This document shows, piece after piece, positions 15,049-23,285 of a stretch of 45,766 bases of DNA. Where the stretch lies: positions 1 to 45,766 of the forward strand of contig NZ_RAVZ01000028.1 in assembly GCF_003611635.1 (NCBI RefSeq). The letters are read 5' to 3'. The number at the start of each line of letters is the position of its first letter. Within the stretch, counting starts at the first letter, position 1. Source of the DNA: Corallococcus terminator. GTDB lineage: Bacteria; Myxococcota; Myxococcia; Myxococcales; Myxococcaceae. Made by a program: the position numbers and the translations under genes. The notes under the pieces are model-generated. The model did no database searches. It was not told where the DNA came from and worked only from the letters and a program-made list of their open reading frames with translations.

Positions 15049-16608
15049 CTACATCGGGGTGACGCACCCCGGCTGGGCGATGGCGCACCACTGGCTGGCT
15101 TCACTGACACAGAGGCTGTCCCAGGCGGTGTTGCAGCAATACGGATCCTGCGAGCACACGGTGTTGACACAGCCGCTGCACGTCCGGGGCAGTGCGGCGC
15201 CCGTGGTGCAGACGTTGTGGGAACAGGAGGGAGCGCTCGCCACGCAGACGTTGTTGCTGCCGCAGGTCTGTCCCGTGCCACAGGCGCCACAGCTCAGGGT
15301 GCCGCCGCAGCCATTGGAGATGGTGCCGCAATTCTTGCCCTGCGCGGCGCACGTCGTCGGGGTGCAGGAGCAGACGTTGTTGCCGCCGCAGGTCTGTCCG
15401 GTGCTACAGGTGCCACAGTTCAGCGTGGCGCCACAGCCATCGGAGATGGTGCCGCAATTCTTGCCCTGGGCCGTGCAGGTCGTGGGCGCGCAGGTGGCGG
15501 TTGGATCGTAGACCTCCACGCTGGAGAGCGCCTGCATGTTGCCCTGGGCGTTGTAGGTGGTCCCGGCGATGAACAGGACGCGCCCGTCCGCCAGCGCGAT
15601 GGTGGGGTGATCGGTGCGGCCCTGGGTGATGGCCCCCAACGTGATCCATCCGGCGGTGGCGGGCGTGTACAGCTCCACGCCGTAGGTGTTGAAGGAGCCC
15701 CCCGCCATCAGGATGCTCCCGTCAGGCCGGACCACCGACGGCGCCGACGAGTGCGTGACGGCCGTGCTGCCCGTGTTCGTCCAGGTGTTGGTCGCCGGGT
15801 CGTACAGCTCCGCCGCCCGCGCATAGCCCGTCACGAGCGCCTTCCCATTGGCGAGCAGGTGCAGCGTGTGGCCGTTGCGGCCCGTGTTCATCGAGGCCAC
15901 GGTGGTCCACGCGCCCGTGGCGGGGTCCCAGATCTCCGCGTGGTTGCTGGACGACGTGGTGTAGTTGCCACCGCCCGCGACGAGCACCCGCCCGTCCGCG
16001 AGTCGCACCGCGGCGTGCCCCATCATCCCGGCGTTGAGCGAGCCCGTGGCCGCCCAGGTGTTCGTGGACGGCGTGTAGAGGTGGGCATTGGTGACGATGC
16101 CGACCCCGCCCACCACCAGCACCCGCCCGTCCGCGAGCAGCGTGGCGCTGTGCCCGTAGCTGTTGCGCGGCAGGGGCGCGGCGGCGGTCCAGGTGTTGGT
16201 GCCCGGCAGGTAGCGCTCGGCGGACGCGATCACGCTTCCTCCGATGCCGGCCACGACGAGCACGCTGCCGTCCTGGAGCTGCGTGGCGGTGTGGGAGCGG
16301 CGCGCGGTGGCCATGGACGGGCCGCTGCTCGACGTCAGGGTGGCCGGATCATACAGCTCCGTGGTGGCCATCTCGCCGGAAGGCGTTCCGCCACCCGCCA
16401 CCAGCACCTTGCCGTTGCCGAGCAACGTGGCCGTGTGCTGATAGCGCGCCGACAGCAGGGAGCCCCCGCTGACGACGACCGCGGATGACTGGGAGGCTTC
16501 GACGCCGTCCTCCGGCATCTCCAGCTCCGTGGGTGTGATTGCGGGACCACAAGCGAAACAACACATCAAGGGAACGACAACCCACGACTTCCAATACGAC
16601 AGGGACAT
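15049..16608 (-). CDS. Kelch-repeat lipoprotein with Cys-rich tandem C-terminus
   Basis: A 519-residue protein. A signal peptide ends in FACG (lipobox-like, Cys20). From about residue 45 to 370 there are at least six Kelch repeats of the form 'HtaTlLxdGrVLVaGG......aelYdPatntWt', expected to fold as a beta-propeller like galactose oxidase. From about 373 two 42-residue Cys-rich units follow in tandem (15241-15492), then a further Cys-rich end with CSGCVNTVCSQDPYCCNTAWDSLCVSEA, a motif common in myxobacterial surface proteins. No copper-oxidase residues are evident, so a binding or adhesive role is more likely than oxidase activity. The GH16 gene lies upstream on the same strand, 80 bases away. 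Confidence 0.92.
   Translation of the reverse strand: MSLSYWKSWVVVPLMCCFACGPAITPTELEMPEDGVEASQSSAVVVSGGSLLSARYQHTATLLGNGKVLVAGGGTPSGEMATTELYDPATLTSSSGPSMATARRSHTATQLQDGSVLVVAGIGGSVIASAERYLPGTNTWTAAAPLPRNSYGHSATLLADGRVLVVGGVGIVTNAHLYTPSTNTWAATGSLNAGMMGHAAVRLADGRVLVAGGGNYTTSSSNHAEIWDPATGAWTTVASMNTGRNGHTLHLLANGKALVTGYARAAELYDPATNTWTNTGSTAVTHSSAPSVVRPDGSILMAGGSFNTYGVELYTPATAGWITLGAITQGRTDHPTIALADGRVLFIAGTTYNAQGNMQALSSVEVYDPTATCAPTTCTAQGKNCGTISDGCGATLNCGTCSTGQTCGGNNVCSCTPTTCAAQGKNCGTISNGCGGTLSCGACGTGQTCGSNNVCVASAPSCSHNVCTTGAALPRTCSGCVNTVCSQDPYCCNTAWDSLCVSEASQWCAIAQPGCVTPM
15241..15492 (-). repeat. Two tandem 126-base units in the Kelch gene
   Basis: Unit 1 (15367-15492) and unit 2 (15241-15366) each encode 42 residues beginning C(A/T)PTTC and containing AQGKNCGTIS(D/N)GCG and GQTCG(G/S)NNVC. 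They are in frame, contiguous and nearly the same in sequence, indicating a duplication of a disulfide-rich module. Each has eight Cys. Confidence 0.85.
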
Positions 16609-16688
16609 GAGGTGCTCCTGGGGGGTGAAGCCAGGAGCATCGCACGCGGAGTCTCAGTGTAACGCGTGAAACATGAAATCCGTGGGTG

Positions 16689-18020
16689 TCACTTCGGAAC
16701 CCAGACGGCGACCCAGTCGATCTGCACGTTGCCGGCCGCGCTGGAGGAGGGTGCGGTGCCACTCAGGTCCGTCTCCGTCTGGAGGACCCAGTGCATCGGC
16801 GTGGTGGGCACGCGGCTGGTCTTGTCCAGGATGACCGTCCCATCCAGGATGAAACGGCACCGGCCCGGGGTCCATTCGATGATGGCCGTGTGCCATGACG
16901 TGAAACGCGCGCTGGTGGAGACCGCGTCCTGGTCCCCGCCGGAGGTGCCGTTCTGCCGGTGCATGAACCCGGCGATGGTGCCGTCGAGGTCGCCTTCCGG
17001 GAAGTCGATCTCCCCGTCGCGCGGCCACACCTCGCTGTCCGGCCAGAGCAGCCACGCCGTCTTGTAGCCGGGCACCGGGTCGGCCTTGAACCGCACCGCG
17101 AAGCGACCCGCGGGCAGTCCGCCGCTCGCCGTCGCGCCCGGAATCTTGGGGAGCACCGCGGCGACCCGGTGCACGCCGTTCACGGTGTGCAGGTACTTGT
17201 TGAGCACGCCGTTCTGGATGCTGACGACCGTGGAGGGGGAATAGGTGCCGTGCTTGCTCGTGTCCTTCCAACCGTCCAGATAGACGCTCCACTTCGACGA
17301 CACCGCCGCCGGGAACTGGCCCACCGGCACCGAGGTGGTGAAGTCATCGGTGAACACCTGCCGCCAGTTCGTGAGGTCGCCCACCGGCATCGGTTCGCCT
17401 GAAGGGCCCGAGCCGCCCCCGGCCACCAGCGTCACGGCATCCACGAGGATGGCATTGCCCGACGTCGCCTGGCTCTGGAGGACATACACATCCACCGTGT
17501 CACCCACGCGCTCCACGGTCCCCGTGATGGTGAGCCGCTGGAAGGCGGTGGTCAGCGTCGCGTCCGCCGTGAAGAGCTTGTACGTGGTGCCGGAGGCGCT
17601 CTTCTCCCGGAGGATGAGGCTCACGGGCTTGCCCACCGTGCCGGTGTTGCCCGCGGCGACATACGCCGTCGCCGTATACGTCTGGCCCTGCGGTGCGTTG
17701 GCGATGGCGCTCTGCGCGCCGTCCAGCGAATACAGGGTGGCCGCGCCGCCGACGGTGACGCGAGCGACGTACTGGCCATCCGGTGCTCCCGTCCGGGCTT
17801 CCCGCGTCAACGTTCCCTGCCACGAAGACCAGCCGCTGGTATTCGTTTCAAAGGACGTGTTGGTGATCGCGGACATGAGCGGCGCTGGCGCCTGTGCCGC
17901 TTCGGCCTCTGTTTCAGGAGCCTCCGGAGCCGGGCTGCACGCGGAGGCCAGTGGCAGTGCCATCACCAGGGCCCAGGCGTGACGGAAACGGGACCCACGG
18001 CGGATGTTGATTTCACTCAT
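16689..18020 (-). CDS. Secreted GH16 glycoside hydrolase with CBM
   Basis: A 443-residue protein. A lipoprotein signal peptide ends at about LASAC (Cys28). Residues 50-200 form a carbohydrate-binding module of the CBM4/9 jelly-roll type (NTSFETNTSGWSSWQG...ILVDAVTLV). A Gly/Ser linker leads to the GH16 domain (215-443). The catalytic signature EIDFPE is at 337-342, with Glu337 as nucleophile and Glu342 as acid/base. GH16 enzymes cut beta-1,3/1,4-glucans, laminarin, agarose and related polymers in a retaining mechanism. The substrate is not predictable from the motif alone. A predatory or saprophytic role fits. An A/T-rich stretch at 18045-18075 upstream probably holds its promoter. Confidence 0.94.
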   Translation of the reverse strand: MSEINIRRGSRFRHAWALVMALPLASACSPAPEAPETEAEAAQAPAPLMSAITNTSFETNTSGWSSWQGTLTREARTGAPDGQYVARVTVGGAATLYSLDGAQSAIANAPQGQTYTATAYVAAGNTGTVGKPVSLILREKSASGTTYKLFTADATLTTAFQRLTITGTVERVGDTVDVYVLQSQATSGNAILVDAVTLVAGGGSGPSGEPMPVGDLTNWRQVFTDDFTTSVPVGQFPAAVSSKWSVYLDGWKDTSKHGTYSPSTVVSIQNGVLNKYLHTVNGVHRVAAVLPKIPGATASGGLPAGRFAVRFKADPVPGYKTAWLLWPDSEVWPRDGEIDFPEGDLDGTIAGFMHRQNGTSGGDQDAVSTSARFTSWHTAIIEWTPGRCRFILDGTVILDKTSRVPTTPMHWVLQTETDLSGTAPSSSAAGNVQIDWVAVWVPK

Positions 18021-18090
18021 CGTGTTCTCCTTGAAAGGCGTGAAATACCTGCCTACTTATAAATCAAGGAAACCATCTGGCCAGTAGGTT

Positions 18091-18540
18091 CTACTCCCGC
18101 GAGGAGGCCGGACGACCGCCAGGGCCGGTCTCCAGCCAGGCGGCCAGCACGTCCGCGTGACAGGGCCCCGGCTTGCACCAGCAGCCCAGGCGCTTGCCGC
18201 GCAGGGCCCGAACGTCGCGCAGGTAGTCCGCGTCGTGACGGGTGCGCAGCTCCAGGTACCAGCGGAAGGACTCGAAGGCGTCCGGCTCCGGGCCCATGCG
18301 GCGCAGCGCCTCCTCGCGGATCCGCGCGGCCTCGTCGGCGGGGAGGGCGGACAGCCAGGGTTCGAAGTAGGTGCGAAGCATCGCCTTCTGCGTCTTCACG
18401 CCTCCGGGCTTGAACGGATTGCCGAAGCGGCCCGGGACGGGGTTGAGGGGACCGGGCTTCGTCCAGACGCGGAAGGCTCGGCCCACGTACACGTCACAGG
18501 CATCGTGGACGTGCACCGCGAGGGTGCGGGATTCAGACAT
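18091..18540 (-). CDS. DUF4326 domain protein
   Basis: A 149-residue protein that is almost entirely one DUF4326 domain. Signature runs are VYVGRAFRVWTKPGPLNPVPG followed by RFGNPFKPG, and GKRLGCWCKPGPCHADVLAAWLE near the C-terminus, where the Cys/His cluster CWCKPGPCHAD suggests metal binding. DUF4326 occurs in phages and many bacteria; no reaction is established to my knowledge. The ATG at 18540 was preferred over an earlier in-frame start that would overlap the leader of the divergent cca gene. It may be an old phage-derived gene, but no other phage gene is near. Confidence 0.88.
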   Translation of the reverse strand: MSESRTLAVHVHDACDVYVGRAFRVWTKPGPLNPVPGRFGNPFKPGGVKTQKAMLRTYFEPWLSALPADEAARIREEALRRMGPEPDAFESFRWYLELRTRHDADYLRDVRALRGKRLGCWCKPGPCHADVLAAWLETGPGGRPASSRE

Positions 18541-18646
18541 GGCCTTCCCACCGTTACCAGACGGGCACCCCCCGGGCGATCCGGTTGGCAATGCCCCTTG
18601 GAAGGGGGCAACGTAAGCCGCCCGCCTCCTCCCACCCCCAGCAGCC

Positions 18647-19915
18647 ATGATCGCCAACCTCCACAACGCCGACATCCCCAAGCCCGTGCTCGAAGTCATC
18701 GCCCGCCTGCGCGAGCTGGGCCACGCCACCTATCTGGTGGGCGGCTGTGTGCGGGACATGGTCCGCCAGGTCCACCCCAAGGACTTCGACGTGGCGACGA
18801 GCGCGCTTCCGGAGGAGGTCCAGAAGGCGTTCCGCAAGGTCATCCCCACCGGCATCCAGCACGGCACGGTCACGGTCGTCACCGGGGGCAACCACGTGGA
18901 GGTGACGACGTTCCGTTCGGAGGGGGACTATCTGGACGGCCGCCGTCCCAGCTCCGTGTCCTTCGAGCGAGACATCGTCAAGGACCTGTCCCGGCGCGAC
19001 TTCACCATCAACGCGATGGCGTACAACCCGCTGGACAAGGAGCTGGTGGATCCGTTCGGCGGACAGGTGGATCTGCCGGCCCGGTTGATCAAATGCGTGG
19101 GCTCCGCGCTGGAGCGCTTCTCCGAGGACGGCCTGCGCCCGCTGCGCGCCGTGCGCTTCTCCGCCGTGCTGGGCTTCACGCTGGAGCCCGACACCCGCGA
19201 CGCCATCCCCGCGACCCTGGCCGTCTTCCGCAAGGTCGCCCTGGAGCGCGTGCGCGAGGAGCTCTGCAAGCTGCTGCTGTCCCCGCGCGCCGAAGCAGGG
19301 CTCCAGCTCCTCGCGGAGACGGGGCTCCTGGAGGTCTTCCTGCCGGAGCTGGCCCGCGCGGATGCCGAAGCCGCCCGGCTCGCCCGCGTCGCCACGCAGG
19401 CCGCGCCGCTGGACCTGGATGTCCGCATGGCCACGCTGCTCGCGGACCTCGTCACGGGACCCCAGGCCCGTGAGCTGTGCATGCGGTTGAAGTTCCCGAA
19501 CAAGTCCGCCGACCTCGTGGGCCTGCTCATCGAACACGCGAAGCTGGAGACGCGCCTGTCGGACACGGATCCGTCCCTGCGCCGGCTGCTCGCGCGGGTG
19601 GGCCCGGCGCAGCTCCCCGCGCTGCTCGCGGTGGCGCAGGCCCGCGTCCAGGCCCGGGCGCCGGACCAGCTCCCCGCGCTGGCGTCCCTGGCCGAGCGAC
19701 TGGGACTGCTCGCGGCCGCGAAGCCGCCCCTGTCCGCGAAGGAGCTGGCGCTCACCGGGGGCGACATCATGTCCACGCTGGGCATCGGGCCGTCCCCGAA
19801 GGTGGGCGAGGCGACCCGCCACCTCGTGGAGGCGGTGCTGGACGACCCTTCGCGGAACACGGCCGACCAGCTCCGCGCGCTGCTGACGGCGTGGAACACG
19901 ACGCGAAGCGACTGA
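18647..19915 (+). CDS. cca: CCA tRNA nucleotidyltransferase / poly(A) polymerase family
   Basis: A 422-residue class II nucleotidyltransferase. The palm motif is YLVGGCVRDMV (about 28-38), then DFDVAT with the two metal-binding Asp (47 and 49), followed by RRDFTINAMAY and GDGLRPLRAVRF-like (EDGLRPLRAVRFSA), the standard order of the family. These enzymes add or repair the 3' CCA end of tRNA; a minority are poly(A) polymerases, and the two cannot be separated by motif alone. No HD phosphohydrolase motif is visible in the C-terminal half. The gene is divergent from the DUF4326 gene and 95 bases upstream of mnmA, another tRNA-maturation gene, so a shared theme is likely. A hairpin lies between them. 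Confidence 0.95.
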   Translation: MIANLHNADIPKPVLEVIARLRELGHATYLVGGCVRDMVRQVHPKDFDVATSALPEEVQKAFRKVIPTGIQHGTVTVVTGGNHVEVTTFRSEGDYLDGRRPSSVSFERDIVKDLSRRDFTINAMAYNPLDKELVDPFGGQVDLPARLIKCVGSALERFSEDGLRPLRAVRFSAVLGFTLEPDTRDAIPATLAVFRKVALERVREELCKLLLSPRAEAGLQLLAETGLLEVFLPELARADAEAARLARVATQAAPLDLDVRMATLLADLVTGPQARELCMRLKFPNKSADLVGLLIEHAKLETRLSDTDPSLRRLLARVGPAQLPALLAVAQARVQARAPDQLPALASLAERLGLLAAAKPPLSAKELALTGGDIMSTLGIGPSPKVGEATRHLVEAVLDDPSRNTADQLRALLTAWNTTRSD

Positions 19916-19917
19916 AA

Positions 19918-19956
19918 GGCCACCTTCCCCCCGGCTGGAGGGCAGGGAAGGGGGCC
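19918..19956 (+). terminator. Hairpin between cca and mnmA
   Basis: GGCCACCTTCCC (19918-19929) pairs with GGGAAGGGGGCC (19945-19956) with one mismatch. It starts two bases after the cca stop. There is no T run, so it may slow or end transcription, or stabilise the 3' end. Confidence 0.45.
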
Positions 19957-20010
19957 TGGAGTGCCTTCCGGCCGTGCGTCCAGGCCCGGGGGCGTGTAGG
20001 AAGGAGCCCC

Positions 20011-21057
20011 ATGCGAGTCGTCGTTGCCATGAGCGGTGGGGTGGATTCCTCGGCCGCCGCCGCCCTGCTCAAGGAGCAGGGCCATGAGGTGATCGGCATC
20101 ACCCTGCGCGTGTGGTCCTACGAGGGCAACGCGAAGTGTGGAAGCTGCTGCAGTCCGGATGACATCGACGATGCCCGCGCGGTGGCCCAGCAACTGGGCA
20201 TCCCGTTCTACGTGGCCAACGCCGAGGAGATCTTCCAGGACCGGGTGGTCAACCCGTTCGTCCAGTCGTACCTGGGCGGCAAGACGCCCATCCCCTGCGT
20301 CGCCTGCAACCGCGACGTGAAGTTCAACTTCCTCCTCAAGCGCGCGCGCGCCCTGGGCGCCCGGCTGGCCACGGGCCACTACGCCCAGGTGGAGGAGGTG
20401 GACGGCCGCTTCCACCTGCGCCGCGCCGCGGACGCCGCGAAGGACCAAAGCTACTTCCTCTTCACGCTGGGCCAGGAGGAGCTGCGCGACGTGCTCTTCC
20501 CCGTGGGCCACCTTACGAAGGCGGAGGTGCGCGCCGTCGCGGAACGCCACGCCCTGCCCACCACCCACAAGCCGGAGAGCATGGAGATCTGCTTCGTGCC
20601 CGACGGGGACTACGCCGGGTTCGTGGAGAAGGTCGCCGGGCCGCAGCCTTCGGGCGAGGTCGTGGATCCGGAGGGCCGCGTGCTGGGGACGCACAACGGC
20701 ATCCACCGCTTCACGGTGGGCCAGCGCAAGGGCCTCAACCTGGGCGGCGGTGAAGTGCGGTACGTGCAGCGCCTGGAGCCGGAGACGAACCGCGTCGTCG
20801 TGGGCCCCGCGGAGGGCACCGGCCGCGCGCAGTTCGGCCTGCTCCAGCCGCATTGGGTGGACGCGCCGCCCCCGCCGGAACAGGCGGTGGAGGTGCGGAT
20901 CCGCCACCGCCACGCGGGGGCTCCGGGCCGCGTGCACATCTCGCCGCACGGGCTCGTGTCGGTGCAACTGGATGCGCCCGCGCGCGCCGTCACGCCGGGG
21001 CAGGCCGCGGTGGTCTACGACCGCGACCGGGTGCTCGGCGGCGGGTGGATCGTCTGA
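20011..21057 (+). CDS. mnmA: tRNA-specific 2-thiouridylase MnmA
   Basis: A 348-residue MnmA, which makes 2-thiouridine at position 34 of Lys, Glu and Gln tRNAs using ATP and a persulfide. The PP-loop SGGVDSS is at residues 8-14. The catalytic Cys pair is Cys99 (IPCVACNRDVKFNFLL) and Cys194 (ESMEICFVPDGDY), both conserved. The binding phrase VGQRKGLNLGGG and the closing PGQAAVVYDRDRVLGGGWI confirm the family at full length. The ATG at 20011 follows AAGGAG. A Cys-rich stretch at residues 43-47 (CGSCC) with a short insert is typical of this clade. Cytoplasmic. Confidence 0.98.
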   Translation: MRVVVAMSGGVDSSAAAALLKEQGHEVIGITLRVWSYEGNAKCGSCCSPDDIDDARAVAQQLGIPFYVANAEEIFQDRVVNPFVQSYLGGKTPIPCVACNRDVKFNFLLKRARALGARLATGHYAQVEEVDGRFHLRRAADAAKDQSYFLFTLGQEELRDVLFPVGHLTKAEVRAVAERHALPTTHKPESMEICFVPDGDYAGFVEKVAGPQPSGEVVDPEGRVLGTHNGIHRFTVGQRKGLNLGGGEVRYVQRLEPETNRVVVGPAEGTGRAQFGLLQPHWVDAPPPPEQAVEVRIRHRHAGAPGRVHISPHGLVSVQLDAPARAVTPGQAAVVYDRDRVLGGGWIV

Positions 21058-21139
21058 GGTTGTCCGACCGCGCCGGGGCCCGACTTCTGGCCTCGCGCGC
21101 GTCGCCTTGAAGCGGCGTCAAGACCCCCCTTCCGTGAAT

Positions 21140-21168
21140 TTGACCCGCATGGGGGTGGGGCGTAGCTT
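21140..21168 (+). promoter_or_regulatory. Candidate sigma-70-type promoter
   Basis: TTGACC at 21140-21145 (five of six to the -35 consensus) and TAGCTT at 21163-21168 as a weak -10 are spaced 17 bases. It is about 65 bases upstream of the SPOR gene start at 21232, which, with the cupin gene, would be its transcription unit. Confidence 0.4.
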
Positions 21169-21231
21169 GCGCGCACGCTGTCGCTACAGGCCGTAACACG
21201 GCCCGTGCGCGCGACTGAGGTTCGCCCTGCC

Positions 21232-22134
21232 ATGCGTGACGCCCACCGGATGAAGGAGAAGTTCGACGTCTCGTTGGACAATCGCCAGATCGTCAGCCTG
21301 TTGATCGCCGGCATTGTCGTGATGGGCGCGGTGTTCGTCCTGGGCGTGGTGGTGGGCAAGAAGCTCTCCGGCGACGCGCAGACGGCCGCCGCCCCGGACC
21401 TGCTCTCCGCGCTGGACGCCAACGCGCAGGTTCTCCACGACGCGCGCCAGGAGCCGCCGCTCACCTTCCCGGACGAGCTGACCCGCAAGGCGTCCGCGGA
21501 CCCGCTGCCGCCGCTGCCCGCGCCCAAGCCCGCCGCGAAGCCGGAGGCCCCCAAGGCCACCGCCGCCGCGAAGCCGGAAGTGAAGCCGGAGCCCGCCAAG
21601 GTCGCCGCGAAGCCCCTGGCCCCCACGCCGGACCCCGACACCGGCGAGCTGCCCGCGCAGGATGACGTGTCGGACGACGCCCCCGCCGTCGCCGCGAAGC
21701 CGGAAGTGAAGCCGGAGCCCGCCAAGGTCGCCGTCGCCGCGAAGCCGGAAGTGAAGCCGGAGCCCGTGAAGGGAAAGGTGGAGGAGACGCCGGTTCCCAC
21801 CCGCACCGCCGCACGTGACGGGGGGATGAAGGAGGCCATCGCCCGGGCCCAGCAGCTCCCCGCGGAGCCCCCGCGCCCGGCGGAGGCCGTGAAGGGTGGG
21901 GCGTTCACGCTCCAGCTCTCCGCGTTCCAGAGCCGCCCGGATGCCGACCGCTTCGCCGCCCGGTTGCGCGACCGAGGCTATGCCCCGTATATCCTGGCTG
22001 CGGAAGTGCCCGGCAAGGGCACCTGGTACCGTGTCCGGATGGGCTCCTTCGCCTCGAAGGAGGCGGCGGGCCGGTACCTGACGGACTTCAAGCGCGAAAC
22101 CCAGCTCGACGCCTACGTGGCCGGCACGAACTAG
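21232..22134 (+). CDS. SPOR-domain membrane protein with Ala/Pro/Lys-rich linker
   Basis: A 300-residue bitopic protein. A single transmembrane helix lies at about 20-39 (LLIAGIVVMGAVFVLGVVVG) with a short cytoplasmic N-terminus (MRDAHRMKEKFD). A long, low-complexity Ala/Pro/Lys/Glu linker runs to about 220, and a C-terminal SPOR domain follows (FTLQLSAFQSRPDADRFAARLRDRGYAPY...WYRVRMGSFASKEAAGRYL). SPOR domains bind denuded peptidoglycan at the division septum, so the periplasmic end probably localises to cell division sites. The start at 21232 follows GAGG; an ATG at 21250 is the alternative. The linker holds three repeats of one 30-base unit. A putative promoter is at 21140-21168; the next gene starts 26 bases after the stop. 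Confidence 0.92.
   Translation: MRDAHRMKEKFDVSLDNRQIVSLLIAGIVVMGAVFVLGVVVGKKLSGDAQTAAAPDLLSALDANAQVLHDARQEPPLTFPDELTRKASADPLPPLPAPKPAAKPEAPKATAAAKPEVKPEPAKVAAKPLAPTPDPDTGELPAQDDVSDDAPAVAAKPEVKPEPAKVAVAAKPEVKPEPVKGKVEETPVPTRTAARDGGMKEAIARAQQLPAEPPRPAEAVKGGAFTLQLSAFQSRPDADRFAARLRDRGYAPYILAAEVPGKGTWYRVRMGSFASKEAAGRYLTDFKRETQLDAYVAGTN
21565..21765 (+). repeat. Three identical 30-base units in the SPOR linker
   Basis: The same 30-base unit, encoding roughly AAKPEVKPEP, occurs at 21565-21594, 21691-21720 and 21736-21765. The first two copies extend identically to 42 bases (to 21606 and 21732) and add AKVA. Exact DNA identity, including third positions, implies recent slippage or duplication that lengthens the periplasmic linker. 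Confidence 0.92.
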
Positions 22135-22160
22135 CGCTGGGCAAGGAAGAAAGAAGCACC

Positions 22161-22523
22161 ATGACGACGACGAAGCGGGTGGAGAAGCCCTGGGGCCATG
22201 AGCTGATCTGGGCCCACACGGAGCGCTACGTGGGCAAGCTCCTGCACGTGAAGGCGGGGCACAAGCTGAGCCTCCAGTTCCACGAACGCAAGGACGAGAC
22301 CATCCACGTCCAGAGCGGCAAGCTCCTCTTCGTCGTCGACGAAGGCCAGGGCCTCATCGAGAAGGAGATGAACCCCGGCGAGAGCTACCACATCACGCCG
22401 TTCACCAAGCACCGCATGGTCGCCATCACCGACTGCGACATCCTCGAGGTCAGCACCCCCGAGCTGGATGACGTCGTGCGGCTGGAAGACTCGTACGGCC
22501 GCGCCGGCACCAGCAAGGCGTAG
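22161..22523 (+). CDS. Phosphomannose-isomerase-like cupin
   Basis: A 120-residue single-domain cupin like the C-terminal domain of type II mannose-6-phosphate isomerase/GDP-mannose pyrophosphorylase (ManC). Typical phrases are EKPWGHELIW, the metal region QFHERKDETIHVQSGKLLFVVDEG, and ESYHITPFTKHRMVAIT. Alone, this cupin may isomerise a sugar phosphate or bind a sugar; lacking the transferase domain, it cannot make GDP-mannose itself. It starts 26 bases after the SPOR gene, with AAGGAAG upstream, so it is likely co-transcribed. The two nucleotide-sugar SDR genes a short distance away fit a polysaccharide theme. Confidence 0.9.
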   Translation: MTTTKRVEKPWGHELIWAHTERYVGKLLHVKAGHKLSLQFHERKDETIHVQSGKLLFVVDEGQGLIEKEMNPGESYHITPFTKHRMVAITDCDILEVSTPELDDVVRLEDSYGRAGTSKA

Positions 22524-22595
22524 CGGTCAGCCGTCCCGCTTCCGCGCCGGCGCCCACCCGAGGAGACCCGGGAGCGCGCCGGCCGCGTCGAGGCG

Positions 22596-23192
22596 TCACT
22601 CCGCGGCGGGCTTCGTCTTGGGGTTGCGGGTCCACTGGTCGACGGTGCCGTCGCCGTCCAGGTCCTCGCCGATGCGGTCCACCTGACCGCCCTCCCAGTA
22701 CTCCCAGTAGTCCACCCGGCCGTCGTGGTTCGCGTCGCGCTCCTTGCGCACGAGCGTGTCGTTCTCGTAGTACAGCCACGAGTCCGACTTGCCGTCGCCG
22801 TCCAGGTCCCGCTCGCCCTGCGTGCGCTTGCCTTCGGCGTACTGGTACGTGGCGTCCACCTTGCCGTCGTAGTCCAGGTCCATCACCTCGCGGACCTTCG
22901 CGCCCTGCGGATCCATGTACTGGGTGACGTCCACGCGCCCGTCCCAGTTCAGATCCAGCTCCTTGCGCACCAGGACGTCCTTCAGGCGGAACTCCCACAC
23001 GTCCGTCTGCCCGTCGCCGTTCGCGTCCAACTGCGTGACGGTCTCCCCTTCGGCGGGCTTGCCCCGGATGGCTTCAGCCTCCGGGCGCTTGCGCGCCGCG
23101 TCAGGATTCTCCGCGGGCTTCTGGGACGCGCACCCGGACAGGGTTCCAGCCACAAGGAATCCCAGGAAAATCAAACGGTTGCTAGGAATCAC
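22596..23192 (-). CDS. Lipoprotein with six DxDxDG calcium-binding-type repeats
   Basis: A 198-residue lipoprotein. It starts at GTG 23192 (GGGAGG five bases upstream), with a signal peptide ending in LSGC (Cys20). After a Glu/Ala/Lys linker there are six units of about 22-24 residues built on D(A/L)(N/D)xDGxxD: LDANGDGQTDVW, LDLNWDGRVD, MDLDYDGKVD, RDLDGDGKSD, RDANHDGRVD and EDLDGDGTVD. These resemble EF-hand-like or thrombospondin type 3 calcium loops, so the protein is probably a calcium-dependent surface structure. Each unit ends with an aromatic-rich strand (YWEYW, WLYYE, TYQYA). The neighbours on the other strand are divergent or convergent and no operon partner is seen. Confidence 0.88.
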   Translation of the reverse strand: MIPSNRLIFLGFLVAGTLSGCASQKPAENPDAARKRPEAEAIRGKPAEGETVTQLDANGDGQTDVWEFRLKDVLVRKELDLNWDGRVDVTQYMDPQGAKVREVMDLDYDGKVDATYQYAEGKRTQGERDLDGDGKSDSWLYYENDTLVRKERDANHDGRVDYWEYWEGGQVDRIGEDLDGDGTVDQWTRNPKTKPAAE

Positions 23193-23266
23193 GCTGCCTC
23201 CCGGGCGGGCAGGGCGCCTTGTTCGCGCCGCTCGCACTCCGTGCTTTCGCAGGCCACGTCATTCCA

Positions 23267-23272
23267 TATATT
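23267..23272 (+). promoter_or_regulatory. Candidate -10 element for the RHH-SDR operon
   Basis: TATATT (five of six to consensus) lies in an A/T-rich patch just upstream of the ribbon-helix-helix gene. The -35 region about 17 bases upstream (CTTTCG) is weak. The predicted start of transcription would be only 6-8 bases before the ATG, with no Shine-Dalgarno, so the mRNA could be leaderless or nearly so. Confidence 0.35.
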
Positions 23273-23285
23273 TTCACGTATCGCC

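Noticed and set aside
16656..16673. Possible third copy of the GTTAC-type repeat (GTGTAACGCG...AAACATG)
   Set aside because: It matches only if a gap is inserted and lacks the right arm; too weak to count as the same element.
18591..18612. Short hairpin (GCCCCTT...AAGGGG) in the cca leader
   Set aside because: It is short, has no T run and no link to a known leader element; palindromes of this size are expected in high-G+C DNA.
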